Origin: Vibrio spartinae
GTDB lineage: Bacteria > Pseudomonadota > Gammaproteobacteria > Enterobacterales > Vibrionaceae
DNA: 64,000 nucleotides
Assembly: GCF_024347135.1 (NCBI RefSeq)
Contig: NZ_AP024907.1
Location: 2,471,001-2,535,000, forward strand
Direction of reading: 5' to 3'
A program made the translations under genes and the position numbers. This document shows, piece after piece, positions 9,860 through 18,780 of this stretch; the first letter of the stretch is position 1, and every line of letters begins with the position of its first letter. The notes under the pieces were generated by a model that saw nothing but the letters and a program-made list of their open reading frames with translations, made no database searches and was not told the origin of the DNA.

Positions 9860-10394
9860 ACATTCCCCCCTTATCTCTGTATAAGTCGATTATAGGAAAA
9901 TACAACCCGGTTCAACACTCACCATCTCTGGCTTTCATATTCAAATAATTCGAATGAACGACCAACGACATCTAAATAAAACTATTTCAATAAAAAGCAT
10001 GTCAATAAAACGTATAAAAATAAATCATCAATGGTGAATTATATTATTCACATCATTTTAAAATATCGAAAAAATAATCACCAACCCAGTCTGTGATGTA
10101 TAAAAAACATCATTCAAATAAGATGAAAAATAATAAAAATCCACATAAAAAACGAATCAAATAATAATTAAACGTTTGAGAAATGAATCAGTCTTCCCAT
10201 AAAATAAGACCTTATCAGTTCGCTGTCCGCGGGCTTTCAAAGCGAGCAAGCAAGGTCTTCAATCAGTACCACAAAATAAATATAAGATACTGATAAATAA
10301 CGATAAAATAATGTTATTATTATCATAATAATACGTGATCGTGTTGATATATTCAGGTAAAATAATAACCGTGTAATACACAGGAGACATCACA
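9860..10394. promoter_or_regulatory. AT-rich spacer with scrK leader, operator and hairpin
   Basis: 535 bases without a gene, very AT-rich. It holds a LacI-type operator at 10167-10182 and a 54-base potential hairpin at 10206-10259 (AAGACCTT / AAGGTCTT with an inner TCGCT/AGCGA). It also contains the ribosome-binding site AGGAGA of scrK. No other gene-like signal was seen. Confidence 0.55.
10167..10182. promoter_or_regulatory. Probable ScrR operator upstream of scrK
   Basis: The sequence TTAAACGTTTGAGAA has the CG-centred near-palindrome of LacI-family operators. It resembles the sites before scrB and scrA (core AACGTT). Confidence 0.55.
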
Positions 10395-11318
10395 GTGAAT
10401 ACAATATGGTTAACCGGAGATGCTGTCGTTGATTTAATCCCTGACGGTGAATCTCATTATTTAAGATGCCCGGGAGGTGCACCGGCAAATGTCGCTGTTG
10501 CTATCGCTCGTTTAGGTGGAAAAAGTGCTTTTTTCGGCCGCGTCGGTTTTGACCCGATGGGTAAATTTATGCAACAGGTGTTGACTGAAGAATCGGTCAA
10601 TACCAATTATTTACTGCTTGATAAAGCGCAGCGAACTTCCACTGTTGTCGTCGATTTAGATGATCACGGTGAACGTAGTTTCACATTCATGGTAAAACCA
10701 AGCGCTGATCAATTTTTAACGACCAATGATATTCCGCAGTTTCAACAAAATGAATGGTTGCATGTGTGTTCCATTGCGCTGGCAAATGAACCCAGTCGAA
10801 GTTCAACACTCGCAGCCATTCAACAGATCAAACAAGCCGGTGGCTCATTCAGTTTTGATCCAAATTTGAGAGAAGAAGTCTGGTCAAATCCTGACGAAAT
10901 GATTCCGACCGTTATGCAAGCCGTGCATCAAGCTGATGTGGTCAAATTTTCCGCAGAAGAACTTACTTTACTGACAGGGACTGAAACGATTGAAGCCGGC
11001 CTACAAACATTGGCTGAATTTTCTATCCCTTTGATTGTCATTACATTAGGTGCAGAAGGGACGCTGATAGTCAGTCAGGGAGAACAGCTCAAAGTAGCTA
11101 GTCGTCCAGTCAATGTCGTTGATACCACTGGTGCCGGTGATGCATTTGTTGGGGGGATGCTCTGTCGTTTATCTGAGTTCGAACAATGGAAAAACCGAGC
11201 CACGATCATTGATGCGGTTACATGGGGTAATTGCTGTGGCGGTCTGGCTACCACACACAAAGGCGCCATGACCGCTCTGCCGCATCGTCATAAACTACTC
11301 GAACTGATTATGAGTTAA
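10395..11318 (+). CDS. scrK: Fructokinase of the sucrose regulon
   Basis: 307-residue PfkB-family sugar kinase that phosphorylates fructose released from sucrose-6-phosphate. It shows the GGAPANVAVAIARLG signature at about residues 25-39 and the C-terminal DTTGAGDAFVGGML catalytic motif with its Asp base and anion hole. It starts with GTG, supported by an AGGAGA site seven bases upstream. It converges on scrB, and a LacI-type operator-like site lies about 215 bases upstream. Specificity for fructose is inferred from the sucrose gene context. Confidence 0.92.
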   Translation: MNTIWLTGDAVVDLIPDGESHYLRCPGGAPANVAVAIARLGGKSAFFGRVGFDPMGKFMQQVLTEESVNTNYLLLDKAQRTSTVVVDLDDHGERSFTFMVKPSADQFLTTNDIPQFQQNEWLHVCSIALANEPSRSSTLAAIQQIKQAGGSFSFDPNLREEVWSNPDEMIPTVMQAVHQADVVKFSAEELTLLTGTETIEAGLQTLAEFSIPLIVITLGAEGTLIVSQGEQLKVASRPVNVVDTTGAGDAFVGGMLCRLSEFEQWKNRATIIDAVTWGNCCGGLATTHKGAMTALPHRHKLLELIMS

Positions 11319-11332
11319 TGTACTTCAGATAA

Positions 11333-11362
11333 AAACGGGTGAAGCGATTGCTTCACCCGTGA
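11333..11362 (-). terminator. Terminator of scrB
   Basis: 11-bp perfect stem ACGGGTGAAGC / GCTTCACCCGT with a 4-base loop at 11335-11360. On the minus strand it is followed by TTTTT. It may also limit scrK read-through. Confidence 0.8.
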
Positions 11363-11373
11363 TGTGAAAGATG

Positions 11374-13002
11374 TTATGAACGATAAGGCATTACTGGCGC
11401 CTGAAGTTCGTAAACCTGTAAATTCACTGTGGCATCTTTTACGGACAGTCGGGTGGCAGACTCGGGTGTAAAGGCCCGAGTCGTCATCACGGCTTCTCCA
11501 TGATTGATAAAGATCTCCAGTGACGAATTATCAGCCAGAATCTGTAACGCGACATTACCGGAAGATAATTCAACTTCACGGACAGTATCCCCCTCCTCAA
11601 TTTGAGTATGGGTACGATCAAGCAATAAACGATGTTTAATCGGATCAAGATAAATCTCAATATAGAACTGCTCGTCTTCAAATAAACGAAGCCGGCTTCC
11701 CCATTCAAGTTCTGCAAACAGCTCAAACGTTTTGGTGTTCAGATCGACAGCATCATTTTCTAAGCGGATATGATGTAATTCGCCCCGCAGCGCTGCCAAT
11801 TCCCGTAATGGGTGCTGAACAATCTTCCCACCGACGAATTCAAGCTCACGTAATGCCGTTAGCTGGTGAATCCAGCCAGAACGACAAGTCGGATGCTTCA
11901 GTTCATCCGGTAATCCCATCCATCCGCACATCACTCGTCGTCCATCTGGCGTTTCCATACTCTGCGGTGCATAAAAATCAAAGCCGTGATCCAGCACTTG
12001 CAGTTTTGAAATTGAGATTTCATCCTGTGCGTTGAATGACACCAGAGCGATACGATTCTGATGTGGGACGGTATTTAATTCACTTTCAGGTTGAATCCCT
12101 TGCGGTGCAAAAACGAAACAATCCTGACCATTCACACTGAAAATATCCGGGCATTCCCACATATAACCAAAATCACCAAGTTCATGGCCATACAGATTAT
12201 CAAATTGCCAATGACGGAGATCGGTGGAATGGTAAACCGCTAAACGACCTTGCATCGCTGTGGTTTGTGTGCCGAGAAACATCATCCATTTACCATTTCG
12301 GTAAATGATCTTCGGATCTCGGGTGTGCTCAGTCACGCCCGGTGGTAATTCCCGAATCACAGGACCAATTTTATGTAGCGGTTCTCCCGCTTGTGAGATC
12401 GCGGCACACTGCATGGTCTGACGATAGCGCTCTTCACCCAGCCTGACATTCCCCGTGTAAAATACCATCAACGCCTTATCCAGACTGACGGCATGACCAG
12501 AATAAACACCATGACTATCGAACCAATCTGACGGTGTCAGCGCAACATCAACCCATCGCCAATTCAGTAAATCGTCACTCAATGTATGGACCCAATACTT
12601 ATCCGTATGGGCACAGCCAACTGGAGACCACTGGTAGAATAGATGGTACTGCCCGTCATGGAAGATAAATCCATTGGGATCATTCAATAACCCGCGAGGG
12701 GGAGCGATATGCCAAGACGGACGATAATGACAAGCAACCGGTTGTGCCAAATCGATTAGTGGTGTTCTTTGATGGGCTTCAATGGCTCTTCCCAGACGGA
12801 ATAAAGCATCTTCATTCACGGTCGCATCAGATAAGTCGGTGAGATGCCATTCTCCCAATACGGTTTCAAGCACAACCTCAGCAGGCAAATCCTGAATGAC
12901 ATCCGGATCTCGGACAGCGAGAGAAACATGATGTTCTGGCAACAGTACCCGGTAGATATTACTGACGCCGCCAGCCAACTCGATGAGATCTTCTAAGCAC
13001 AT
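11374..13002 (-). CDS. scrB: Sucrose-6-phosphate hydrolase (GH32)
   Basis: 542-residue cytoplasmic invertase that splits sucrose-6-phosphate, delivered by the PTS, into glucose-6-phosphate and fructose. GH32 motifs are all present. The nucleophile Asp is in RGLLNDPNGF near residue 107, the transition-state Asp in TRDPKI, and the acid/base Glu in WECPDI. The C-terminal beta-sandwich follows. About 85 extra N-terminal residues precede the catalytic domain. There is no signal peptide. A LacI-type operator lies just upstream, so repression by ScrR is expected. Confidence 0.94.
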   Translation of the reverse strand: MCLEDLIELAGGVSNIYRVLLPEHHVSLAVRDPDVIQDLPAEVVLETVLGEWHLTDLSDATVNEDALFRLGRAIEAHQRTPLIDLAQPVACHYRPSWHIAPPRGLLNDPNGFIFHDGQYHLFYQWSPVGCAHTDKYWVHTLSDDLLNWRWVDVALTPSDWFDSHGVYSGHAVSLDKALMVFYTGNVRLGEERYRQTMQCAAISQAGEPLHKIGPVIRELPPGVTEHTRDPKIIYRNGKWMMFLGTQTTAMQGRLAVYHSTDLRHWQFDNLYGHELGDFGYMWECPDIFSVNGQDCFVFAPQGIQPESELNTVPHQNRIALVSFNAQDEISISKLQVLDHGFDFYAPQSMETPDGRRVMCGWMGLPDELKHPTCRSGWIHQLTALRELEFVGGKIVQHPLRELAALRGELHHIRLENDAVDLNTKTFELFAELEWGSRLRLFEDEQFYIEIYLDPIKHRLLLDRTHTQIEEGDTVREVELSSGNVALQILADNSSLEIFINHGEAVMTTRAFTPESATRLSVKDATVNLQVYELQAPVMPYRS

Positions 13003-13021
13003 GTATCGATAATCCTATATT

Positions 13022-13040
13022 TCTGGGAACGTTCTCAAAA
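13022..13040. promoter_or_regulatory. ScrR operator upstream of scrB
   Basis: The near-perfect palindrome TGGGAACGTTCTCA centred at 13030/13031 lies 20-35 bases before the scrB start. It shares the AACGTT core with the scrA and scrK sites. Confidence 0.7.
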
Positions 13041-13129
13041 TATAGATCTGTTCAAAAAATGCAAGAGAACACGACGAATTGGTCATACCAAATTCGTATT
13101 ATGTGAACATTGGCACAACTCTTCACGAG

Positions 13130-14116
13130 TCAACAGGTTTCACGATCAATATTCTCGAAGGTCAACACGACTTTGCTCATTTCTTTACCACGCCCCTCAA
13201 TTCGGTCGAGCAGCATTCTCGCTGCATTTTCTCCGGCTTTGTCGAAAGCGTAATTAAACGTTGAAAGTGATGGACTACTGATATACGCCAACTCATCATT
13301 ACCAACCCCCAGCACTTTGACCTGCTCTCCGGCTGGAATCCCCATCTCCCGCATCGCTTTAATCGCCCCGACAGCAATTCGGTCTGTCGCACAAAATAGT
13401 CCATCGGTTGCCGGATATGCCTGTAAAAACTCACGTGCCAGCTGATAACCGGATTCAATCGAGAAGTCACCGTGGGCATGAAAGATGACTTGTTGATGAT
13501 GCATTTGCAAAGACTTTTCCAGCCCCTGGGATCGGAGCTCATCGACGGCAAGGTCATCCGTTTGTACACCAATAAACCCAATCTGTTGACATCCTTGCGC
13601 GAGTAAACGCTGCCCGGCTTCATAGCCGACGCGAAAATCATCATGGAGAATACTGGGAATGTCATATAAAGAGCCATCCTGACCGATGAGCACCACGGGG
13701 ACGGATGACTGTTGGATGGCTTTAATCAATGGCATATCCAAATGTGTCGCAAAAAACACAATCCCTTCAACCCGCTTCTGGTTAAAAATCTGGATATACT
13801 CAAGCTCTTTACTATGATTCTGATGGGTATTGGCCAGCAGAACATGTTTTCCCGCAGGTTCAAAAATAGCTGTCAAGCCGTCGACACCCTGTGCAGTTGC
13901 ATGTGATGAAACCCGCGGAACAATGACACCAATAAGATTCGTTTTCTGGGATTTTAAATCTTTTGCGACCTGATTGACTACATACCCACATTGAGAAACA
14001 GCTTCTAATACCTTGATCTTAGTCGCTTTTTTCACGCCATATTCATTGTTAATCACACGTGAAACTGTTGATTTTGAAACACCAGCCAACCTTGCGACAT
14101 CATGTAAACTCGCCAT
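13130..14116 (-). CDS. scrR: LacI-family sucrose repressor
   Basis: 328-residue regulator. The N-terminal helix-turn-helix ASLHDVARLAGVSKSTVSRVIN (first 22 residues) and the hinge helix are typical of LacI/GalR proteins. The rest is a periplasmic-binding-like ligand domain with the usual DGLFCATDRIAVGAI segment. It lies between scrB and scrA. Its likely targets are the three related CG-centred sites near scrK, scrB and scrA, and its inducer is probably fructose or a fructose phosphate by analogy with ScrR of enteric bacteria. Confidence 0.9.
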   Translation of the reverse strand: MASLHDVARLAGVSKSTVSRVINNEYGVKKATKIKVLEAVSQCGYVVNQVAKDLKSQKTNLIGVIVPRVSSHATAQGVDGLTAIFEPAGKHVLLANTHQNHSKELEYIQIFNQKRVEGIVFFATHLDMPLIKAIQQSSVPVVLIGQDGSLYDIPSILHDDFRVGYEAGQRLLAQGCQQIGFIGVQTDDLAVDELRSQGLEKSLQMHHQQVIFHAHGDFSIESGYQLAREFLQAYPATDGLFCATDRIAVGAIKAMREMGIPAGEQVKVLGVGNDELAYISSPSLSTFNYAFDKAGENAARMLLDRIEGRGKEMSKVVLTFENIDRETC

Positions 14117-14314
14117 TCCGCTTCCTTATACCTTTGGAATCTATTGCAATCACACCCAGGTGCCTACAAAAACTGGGGATAAAGTGTCACCTTCAATCGT
14201 GACAACGTGATTTTACCCTTGTTTTCATCATAATTCGTCGCTCCATTAGCGATCTGACTCACATAATAGTCCACATGGTTTTGACCATTTGTTAATTATT
14301 GACAAAAATCCAAA

Positions 14315-14331
14315 TTGCAAACGTTCCCAAA
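14315..14331. promoter_or_regulatory. ScrR operator upstream of scrA
   Basis: The sequence TTGCAAACGTTCCCAA is a near-palindrome centred on CG, matching the scrB operator. It lies about 55 bases before the scrA start, close to a TTGACA hexamer at 14299-14304, so it would block the promoter. Confidence 0.7.
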
Positions 14332-14386
14332 ACATAAAATTATTTGTACACAAAAATATTATCCAATAACAGAATCGGAGTAAGTT

Positions 14387-15826
14387 ATGGACTATCCAGT
14401 TATCGCGAAACAGCTGCTAGAGCATCTGGGTGGCAAACAGAACATCCAAGCATTGGCACATTGTGCAACTCGTTTAAGACTAGCACTCAAAGACGAATCA
14501 GTGATCAATGAAGATGCAATTAGCGAAATCGAAGGCGTCAAAGGTCAATTTAAAGTCGCAGGGCAATACCAAATCATTTTTGGTTCCGGAATTGTCAATC
14601 AAGTGTATGCAGCCATGTCAGAAGCAACCGGCATGGCTGAGATGTCAACCAATGATGTGGCACAAGCTGGTGCCAAAAAACAGAATATTGTCCAGCGTGC
14701 AGTCAAAGGTCTGTCTGATATTTTCATCCCCATTATTCCTGCAATTGTTGCCGGTGGTTTATTGATGGGGATATTTAATGTCCTCACGGCCAAGGGTCTG
14801 TTCATTGATGGGCAGTCGTTGATTGACGCCAATCCGGGACTGGCTGACCTTGCCAGCATGATCAATACTTTTGCCAATGCGCCATTTGTTTATTTACCCA
14901 TTTTACTGGCATTCTCCGCAACCAAAAAATTCGGAGGTAACCCTTTCCTTGGTGCCGCACTGGGGATGCTGATGGTTCACCCGGATTTACTCAATGGTTG
15001 GGGATTCGGTAGTGCGTCCGTCCACGGTACAATTCCGACATGGAATATTTTAGGCTTCGAGATTCAGAAAGTCGGCTATCAAGGCTCGGTACTCCCGGTT
15101 CTTGTTTGTGCATTTATTCTGGCGAAGATTGAAAATAGCCTGCGGAGAGTGATCCCTTCAGTTCTGGATAATCTGCTCACACCACTACTGGCACTGTTCG
15201 TGACTGGCTTCCTCACTTTCACAGTCGTCGGCCCGTTCACACGAGATTTAGGTTTCTTATTAGGTGACGGTCTGAACTGGTTATACGAATCAGCAGGTTT
15301 CATCGGCGGGGCAATTTTTGGCTTAATCTATGCGCCTTTCGTGATTACCGGTATGCATCACAGTTTCATTGCGATTGAAACGCAACTTTTGGCTGATGTC
15401 GCAGTCACGGGCGGTACATTTATCTTCCCAATCGCAGCGATGTCCAATGTTGCTCAGGGGGCGGCATCTCTCGCTGTCGGTATGATGACCCGGGATCAAA
15501 AACTAAAAGGGATTGCAATCCCATCAGGGATTACAGCACTACTCGGTATCACAGAACCAGCAATGTTCGGTGTTAACTTAAAAATGCGCTATCCTTTCAT
15601 TGCAGCAATCACCGGTTCGGCAATCTCCAGTGCTTTCATTACCTTTTTCCATGTTAAAGCACATGCACTGGGAGCTGCGGGTTTACCGGGAATTATTTCC
15701 ATCAATCCGGCAAAACTCAGCTATTATATAATTGGTATGGTAATTTCGTTTATTACGGCCTTCGGACTTACTTATGCTCTAGGTGTGAGAAACAAAGCAA
15801 AACAGCAGACGAAAGCTGTGGCTTAG
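14387..15826 (+). CDS. scrA: PTS sucrose-specific EIIBC component
   Basis: 479-residue membrane transporter that takes up sucrose and phosphorylates it to sucrose-6-phosphate. The EIIB domain is at residues 1-85 with the phospho-Cys in LAHCATRLRL at about residue 26. The EIIC domain runs from about 105 to the end with some ten helices and the TGMHHSFIAIE motif. No EIIA domain is fused, so a glucose-type EIIA (Crr) must supply phosphate. It is divergent from scrR, with the operator between them. The assignment to sucrose rests on scrB, scrK and scrR beside it. Confidence 0.94.
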   Translation: MDYPVIAKQLLEHLGGKQNIQALAHCATRLRLALKDESVINEDAISEIEGVKGQFKVAGQYQIIFGSGIVNQVYAAMSEATGMAEMSTNDVAQAGAKKQNIVQRAVKGLSDIFIPIIPAIVAGGLLMGIFNVLTAKGLFIDGQSLIDANPGLADLASMINTFANAPFVYLPILLAFSATKKFGGNPFLGAALGMLMVHPDLLNGWGFGSASVHGTIPTWNILGFEIQKVGYQGSVLPVLVCAFILAKIENSLRRVIPSVLDNLLTPLLALFVTGFLTFTVVGPFTRDLGFLLGDGLNWLYESAGFIGGAIFGLIYAPFVITGMHHSFIAIETQLLADVAVTGGTFIFPIAAMSNVAQGAASLAVGMMTRDQKLKGIAIPSGITALLGITEPAMFGVNLKMRYPFIAAITGSAISSAFITFFHVKAHALGAAGLPGIISINPAKLSYYIIGMVISFITAFGLTYALGVRNKAKQQTKAVA

Positions 15827-15843
15827 CCAACTCCACTACTCCC

Positions 15844-15870
15844 CCAAGCCCATCAATGATGGGCTTTTTA
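15844..15870. terminator. Bidirectional terminator between scrA and the histidine kinase
   Basis: 9-bp stem AAGCCCATC / GATGGGCTT with a 3-base loop, followed by TTTTT on the plus strand, just past scrA. Confidence 0.8.
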
Positions 15871-15877
15871 AACCACT

Positions 15878-17164
15878 TCATGACTGAGATGTTTCCCTAT
15901 CTATCTCAACAGCGGTGAAACTGATATACACATCTCTCCCGGTTGCCAGCTCTTCAACATGATAAGGCCATTGATAGTGTTCGATAATACAACTGGTCAA
16001 ATGCAGTCCCAGACCAAATCCAAGACTTTCATCCGTTTCGCCAATACCACTGCAGTTTCTAATTTTGACGGTCTGCCCTAACTGAATAATTTCGACCTGA
16101 CCATGATAAGTATGCTGAAAAGCATTTCTGATCAAATTCCCCAACACAATTCTGACCATCCCTAAAGGCAATTGAGAACTGGCGGGTTCCGTTTCGATGA
16201 CAATATCAATTTCTTTATCACGTACCAGATAATCCAGCTCATAGCGAATCTGGTGCACTAATTTTTCCAGATCCACATGTTCCGTCGATAGATTGTCAAA
16301 CTTGCCCCGATTCAGCCAAAGCAGCGTTTCACATAGTTCTGTCATGGTCATACCCGCCCGGAGAATCCGATCCAGCACTTCCTGTTGCTTTTCTTGCGTC
16401 CCCTCTTTTTGCAAGAGGCGTTTCATCAACTGACTATTACTTCGGACCACCGAGATAGGTGTTCTCAATTCATGGCTGGCATGCGACAAAAATTGTTTCT
16501 CTCGATTCAGGGCCGTTTGTACTGATTGCAAACTTGAATGAATAATTTCAGCCAGATTGTTTAACTCGTTATAGTAAAAATCAGGCGCAGCACGATTGAG
16601 GTTGCCGGAAGAGAGTTCTTTCGCCCAGTCAATGAGACGCTCAACCGGAATGGCAATCCGGTGTAATAGGACCACCATAATCAATGAAAAGAGGGTAATC
16701 GCAATAATGGCGTAAATCAGAATGCGCAAATAATAATTTATATCCGCATTATTTTTCTGGAGATGAGAGAGGATATCGGTAAACACCCAAGAGATATAGA
16801 ATGTCCCTTGTGGCGCATGATCATAACGCAAAACATAAGCAGCAGCGGTCGGAATATCAAACCAGTTATCCCGTTCCACATATTTGCCAAAAGCCTGATG
16901 AGTCTGCAATTTCGGGATGTGTTCCCTCACCAGTTCAGGAGTATCTTCCCAATGTTGATAAACAGCAAACCCCTGCAGTTGATTCGGATGCACCTCTGAA
17001 CCTGCAATTTCCCGTGCCATTTGGGTCATACCATAACGAATCGTCACGTCAGACCCCTGGATAAAGAAACTGGCAGCTAAGGTAGAAAAAACAAGCACCA
17101 CCAACGCACCAACTGAAATCACGGCAAATAAAAAATAAATTTTCAGACTACGACGAATTCGCAT
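15878..17164 (-). CDS. Sensor histidine kinase of a two-component pair
   Basis: 428-residue inner-membrane kinase. A first helix at about residues 10-32 is followed by a periplasmic sensor region of about 110 residues and a second helix near 145-170. Then come a HAMP-like linker, the H-box FLSHASHELRTPISVV and a HATPase domain whose G-box is GFGLGLH. The ATG chosen here lies two bases past the response-regulator stop. A longer open frame starts eleven codons upstream inside that gene, but tight coupling favours the later start. The pair resembles Vibrio CarRS/VprAB-type systems, but identity is not proven. Confidence 0.88.
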   Translation of the reverse strand: MRIRRSLKIYFLFAVISVGALVVLVFSTLAASFFIQGSDVTIRYGMTQMAREIAGSEVHPNQLQGFAVYQHWEDTPELVREHIPKLQTHQAFGKYVERDNWFDIPTAAAYVLRYDHAPQGTFYISWVFTDILSHLQKNNADINYYLRILIYAIIAITLFSLIMVVLLHRIAIPVERLIDWAKELSSGNLNRAAPDFYYNELNNLAEIIHSSLQSVQTALNREKQFLSHASHELRTPISVVRSNSQLMKRLLQKEGTQEKQQEVLDRILRAGMTMTELCETLLWLNRGKFDNLSTEHVDLEKLVHQIRYELDYLVRDKEIDIVIETEPASSQLPLGMVRIVLGNLIRNAFQHTYHGQVEIIQLGQTVKIRNCSGIGETDESLGFGLGLHLTSCIIEHYQWPYHVEELATGRDVYISFTAVEIDRETSQS

Positions 17165-17165
17165 A

Positions 17166-17840
17166 TCAATCTTCCGCCGCTTTGATAGCAAAACCAAAAC
17201 TGGGAATGGTATGGATCAGTGGTTTGCCCCCCTCTTTATTGACTTGTTTGCGGAGGTTGAAGATATGAACCTTCAAACTGTTGCTATCAGGTTGTTCACT
17301 CCCCCAAACCGTCTGGATAAGTCTTTCCCGGGAAACGGTCGAGGGTGACTCACGCATCAGAATTTCCAGAATTTTAGTCGCAATCGGAGAAAGCTTCAGC
17401 AACTCACCGTCCCGGCGAACTTCTTTGACAGCCAAATCTAACTCAAGATCTTCAACGACTAGTTTGGAAACCTGACCGCTCTTTCTTTTCGAGAGAACTT
17501 TCACCCGCGCGATCAACTCTTCCATTTCAAACGGCTTCACCAGATAGTCATCTGCACCCTTCGAAAATCCTCGTAGTTTATCGTCAAGCGTATCCTTGGC
17601 GGTCAACATCAGAATCGGGACTTGAATGCCTTGAGAACGCACTCGTTCACAAACAATCAACCCCTCTATTTTAGGTAGGTTTAAATCCAGCACAATCACA
17701 TCATATGTATGGCTGGTGATGAGATTATAGCCAATCTGCCCATCGGCTGCATAATCCGCTTCAATGTCCTCAAGCGCCATGTAATCGATGATAGCTGTCG
17801 CCAAATCTAAATCATCTTCGACAAGTAATACTTTCAGCAT
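17166..17840 (-). CDS. OmpR-family response regulator
   Basis: 224-residue DNA-binding regulator. The receiver domain fills residues 1-115 with acidic DD near residue 9, phospho-Asp in VLDLNLPK near 52, and Lys in LVKPFE near 102. A winged-helix effector domain follows (about 130-220), ending with the recognition region SNSLKVHIFNLRKQV. It is transcribed first and coupled to the histidine kinase. The general look recalls CarR/VprA of V. cholerae, but that is only a resemblance from memory. Confidence 0.9.
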   Translation of the reverse strand: MLKVLLVEDDLDLATAIIDYMALEDIEADYAADGQIGYNLITSHTYDVIVLDLNLPKIEGLIVCERVRSQGIQVPILMLTAKDTLDDKLRGFSKGADDYLVKPFEMEELIARVKVLSKRKSGQVSKLVVEDLELDLAVKEVRRDGELLKLSPIATKILEILMRESPSTVSRERLIQTVWGSEQPDSNSLKVHIFNLRKQVNKEGGKPLIHTIPSFGFAIKAAED

Positions 17841-17989
17841 CTGAAATTCTGATCACCCTCTTGCCCGCAATTTTTACCTGACTGCTACATCACATGATAA
17901 GCATCTTCAGGTTACGTGTGTCAATATCCACACGCAATGTAATAATATTTTGGTTAAGAGTCGGTTAACTTCATCAAGAAGCTGAACAA

Positions 17990-18778
17990 TTATGCCGCTG
18001 CGCGATTGATACAACCTGAACGTAATGTGCGGACAAAAGGAATGCCCTGCTGATCATGAGTCACTTCAGCATTCACGCCATACACATCTCGAATCAACTC
18101 TGGGGTTAATACCACTTGTGGCGCGCCTTGTGCAACAACTTTGCCTTGTTTCAGAACTAATAAATGATCGGCATACTGTGCGGCAAGATTCAAATCATGC
18201 AGCACCATCAGAGTCACCCAGCGCTGGCTTTCCGTCCGTTCAGCCAGATGGTCCAGTAACACATGTTGAAAATGAAGATCCAGTGCACTTACTGGTTCAT
18301 CCAGCATTAAAATTTCAGGACGGCGCATCAATGCCTGCGCAAATAAAATCATCTGACACTGTCCGCCACTCAATGTCCGGACATCCTGATTCGCCAGATG
18401 TAATAAACCAATCTGCTTTAATGCGGTCAGCGCGTCTTCCAACATTCGATCATCGACCCGCAGACTCAATGCATCCAATTGCCCCAGTAAGACGACTTCT
18501 ATCACCGTCAGGCTGACATCAAGGCGGATATCCTGAGGCATATAACCAAACTGCTGACGCCAGGCTGAAATTTTCTTGTGCTGAAGTATTTGGTCGCCAA
18601 AAACGATCTCTCCGGATTGGGGACGAATATCGCCAAATAGCGTCTTCAACAATGTGCTCTTCCCTGTACCATTCGGGCCGATAATGACGCTCACTTGACC
18701 GGGCTGAAGGCTAAAACCCATCTGTTCCGCCAAGGTTAACCCATCAATATTTAAATTTAAGTCAGTCACATGAAGCAT
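17990..18778 (-). CDS. ABC transporter ATPase, iron-siderophore/cobalamin type
   Basis: 262-residue ATPase of the FecE/FepC/BtuD kind. Walker A GPNGTGKST is near residues 34-42, the signature LSGGQCQ near 136, and Walker B ILMLDEPVSALDLH near 155-168. It energises import through the FecCD-type permease encoded just upstream, with a two-base gap. No periplasmic binding protein or TonB receptor gene lies nearby, so that partner must be elsewhere. A Fur-like site before the pair supports an iron substrate. Confidence 0.88.
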   Translation of the reverse strand: MLHVTDLNLNIDGLTLAEQMGFSLQPGQVSVIIGPNGTGKSTLLKTLFGDIRPQSGEIVFGDQILQHKKISAWRQQFGYMPQDIRLDVSLTVIEVVLLGQLDALSLRVDDRMLEDALTALKQIGLLHLANQDVRTLSGGQCQMILFAQALMRRPEILMLDEPVSALDLHFQHVLLDHLAERTESQRWVTLMVLHDLNLAAQYADHLLVLKQGKVVAQGAPQVVLTPELIRDVYGVNAEVTHDQQGIPFVRTLRSGCINRAAA

Positions 18779-18780
18779 TA

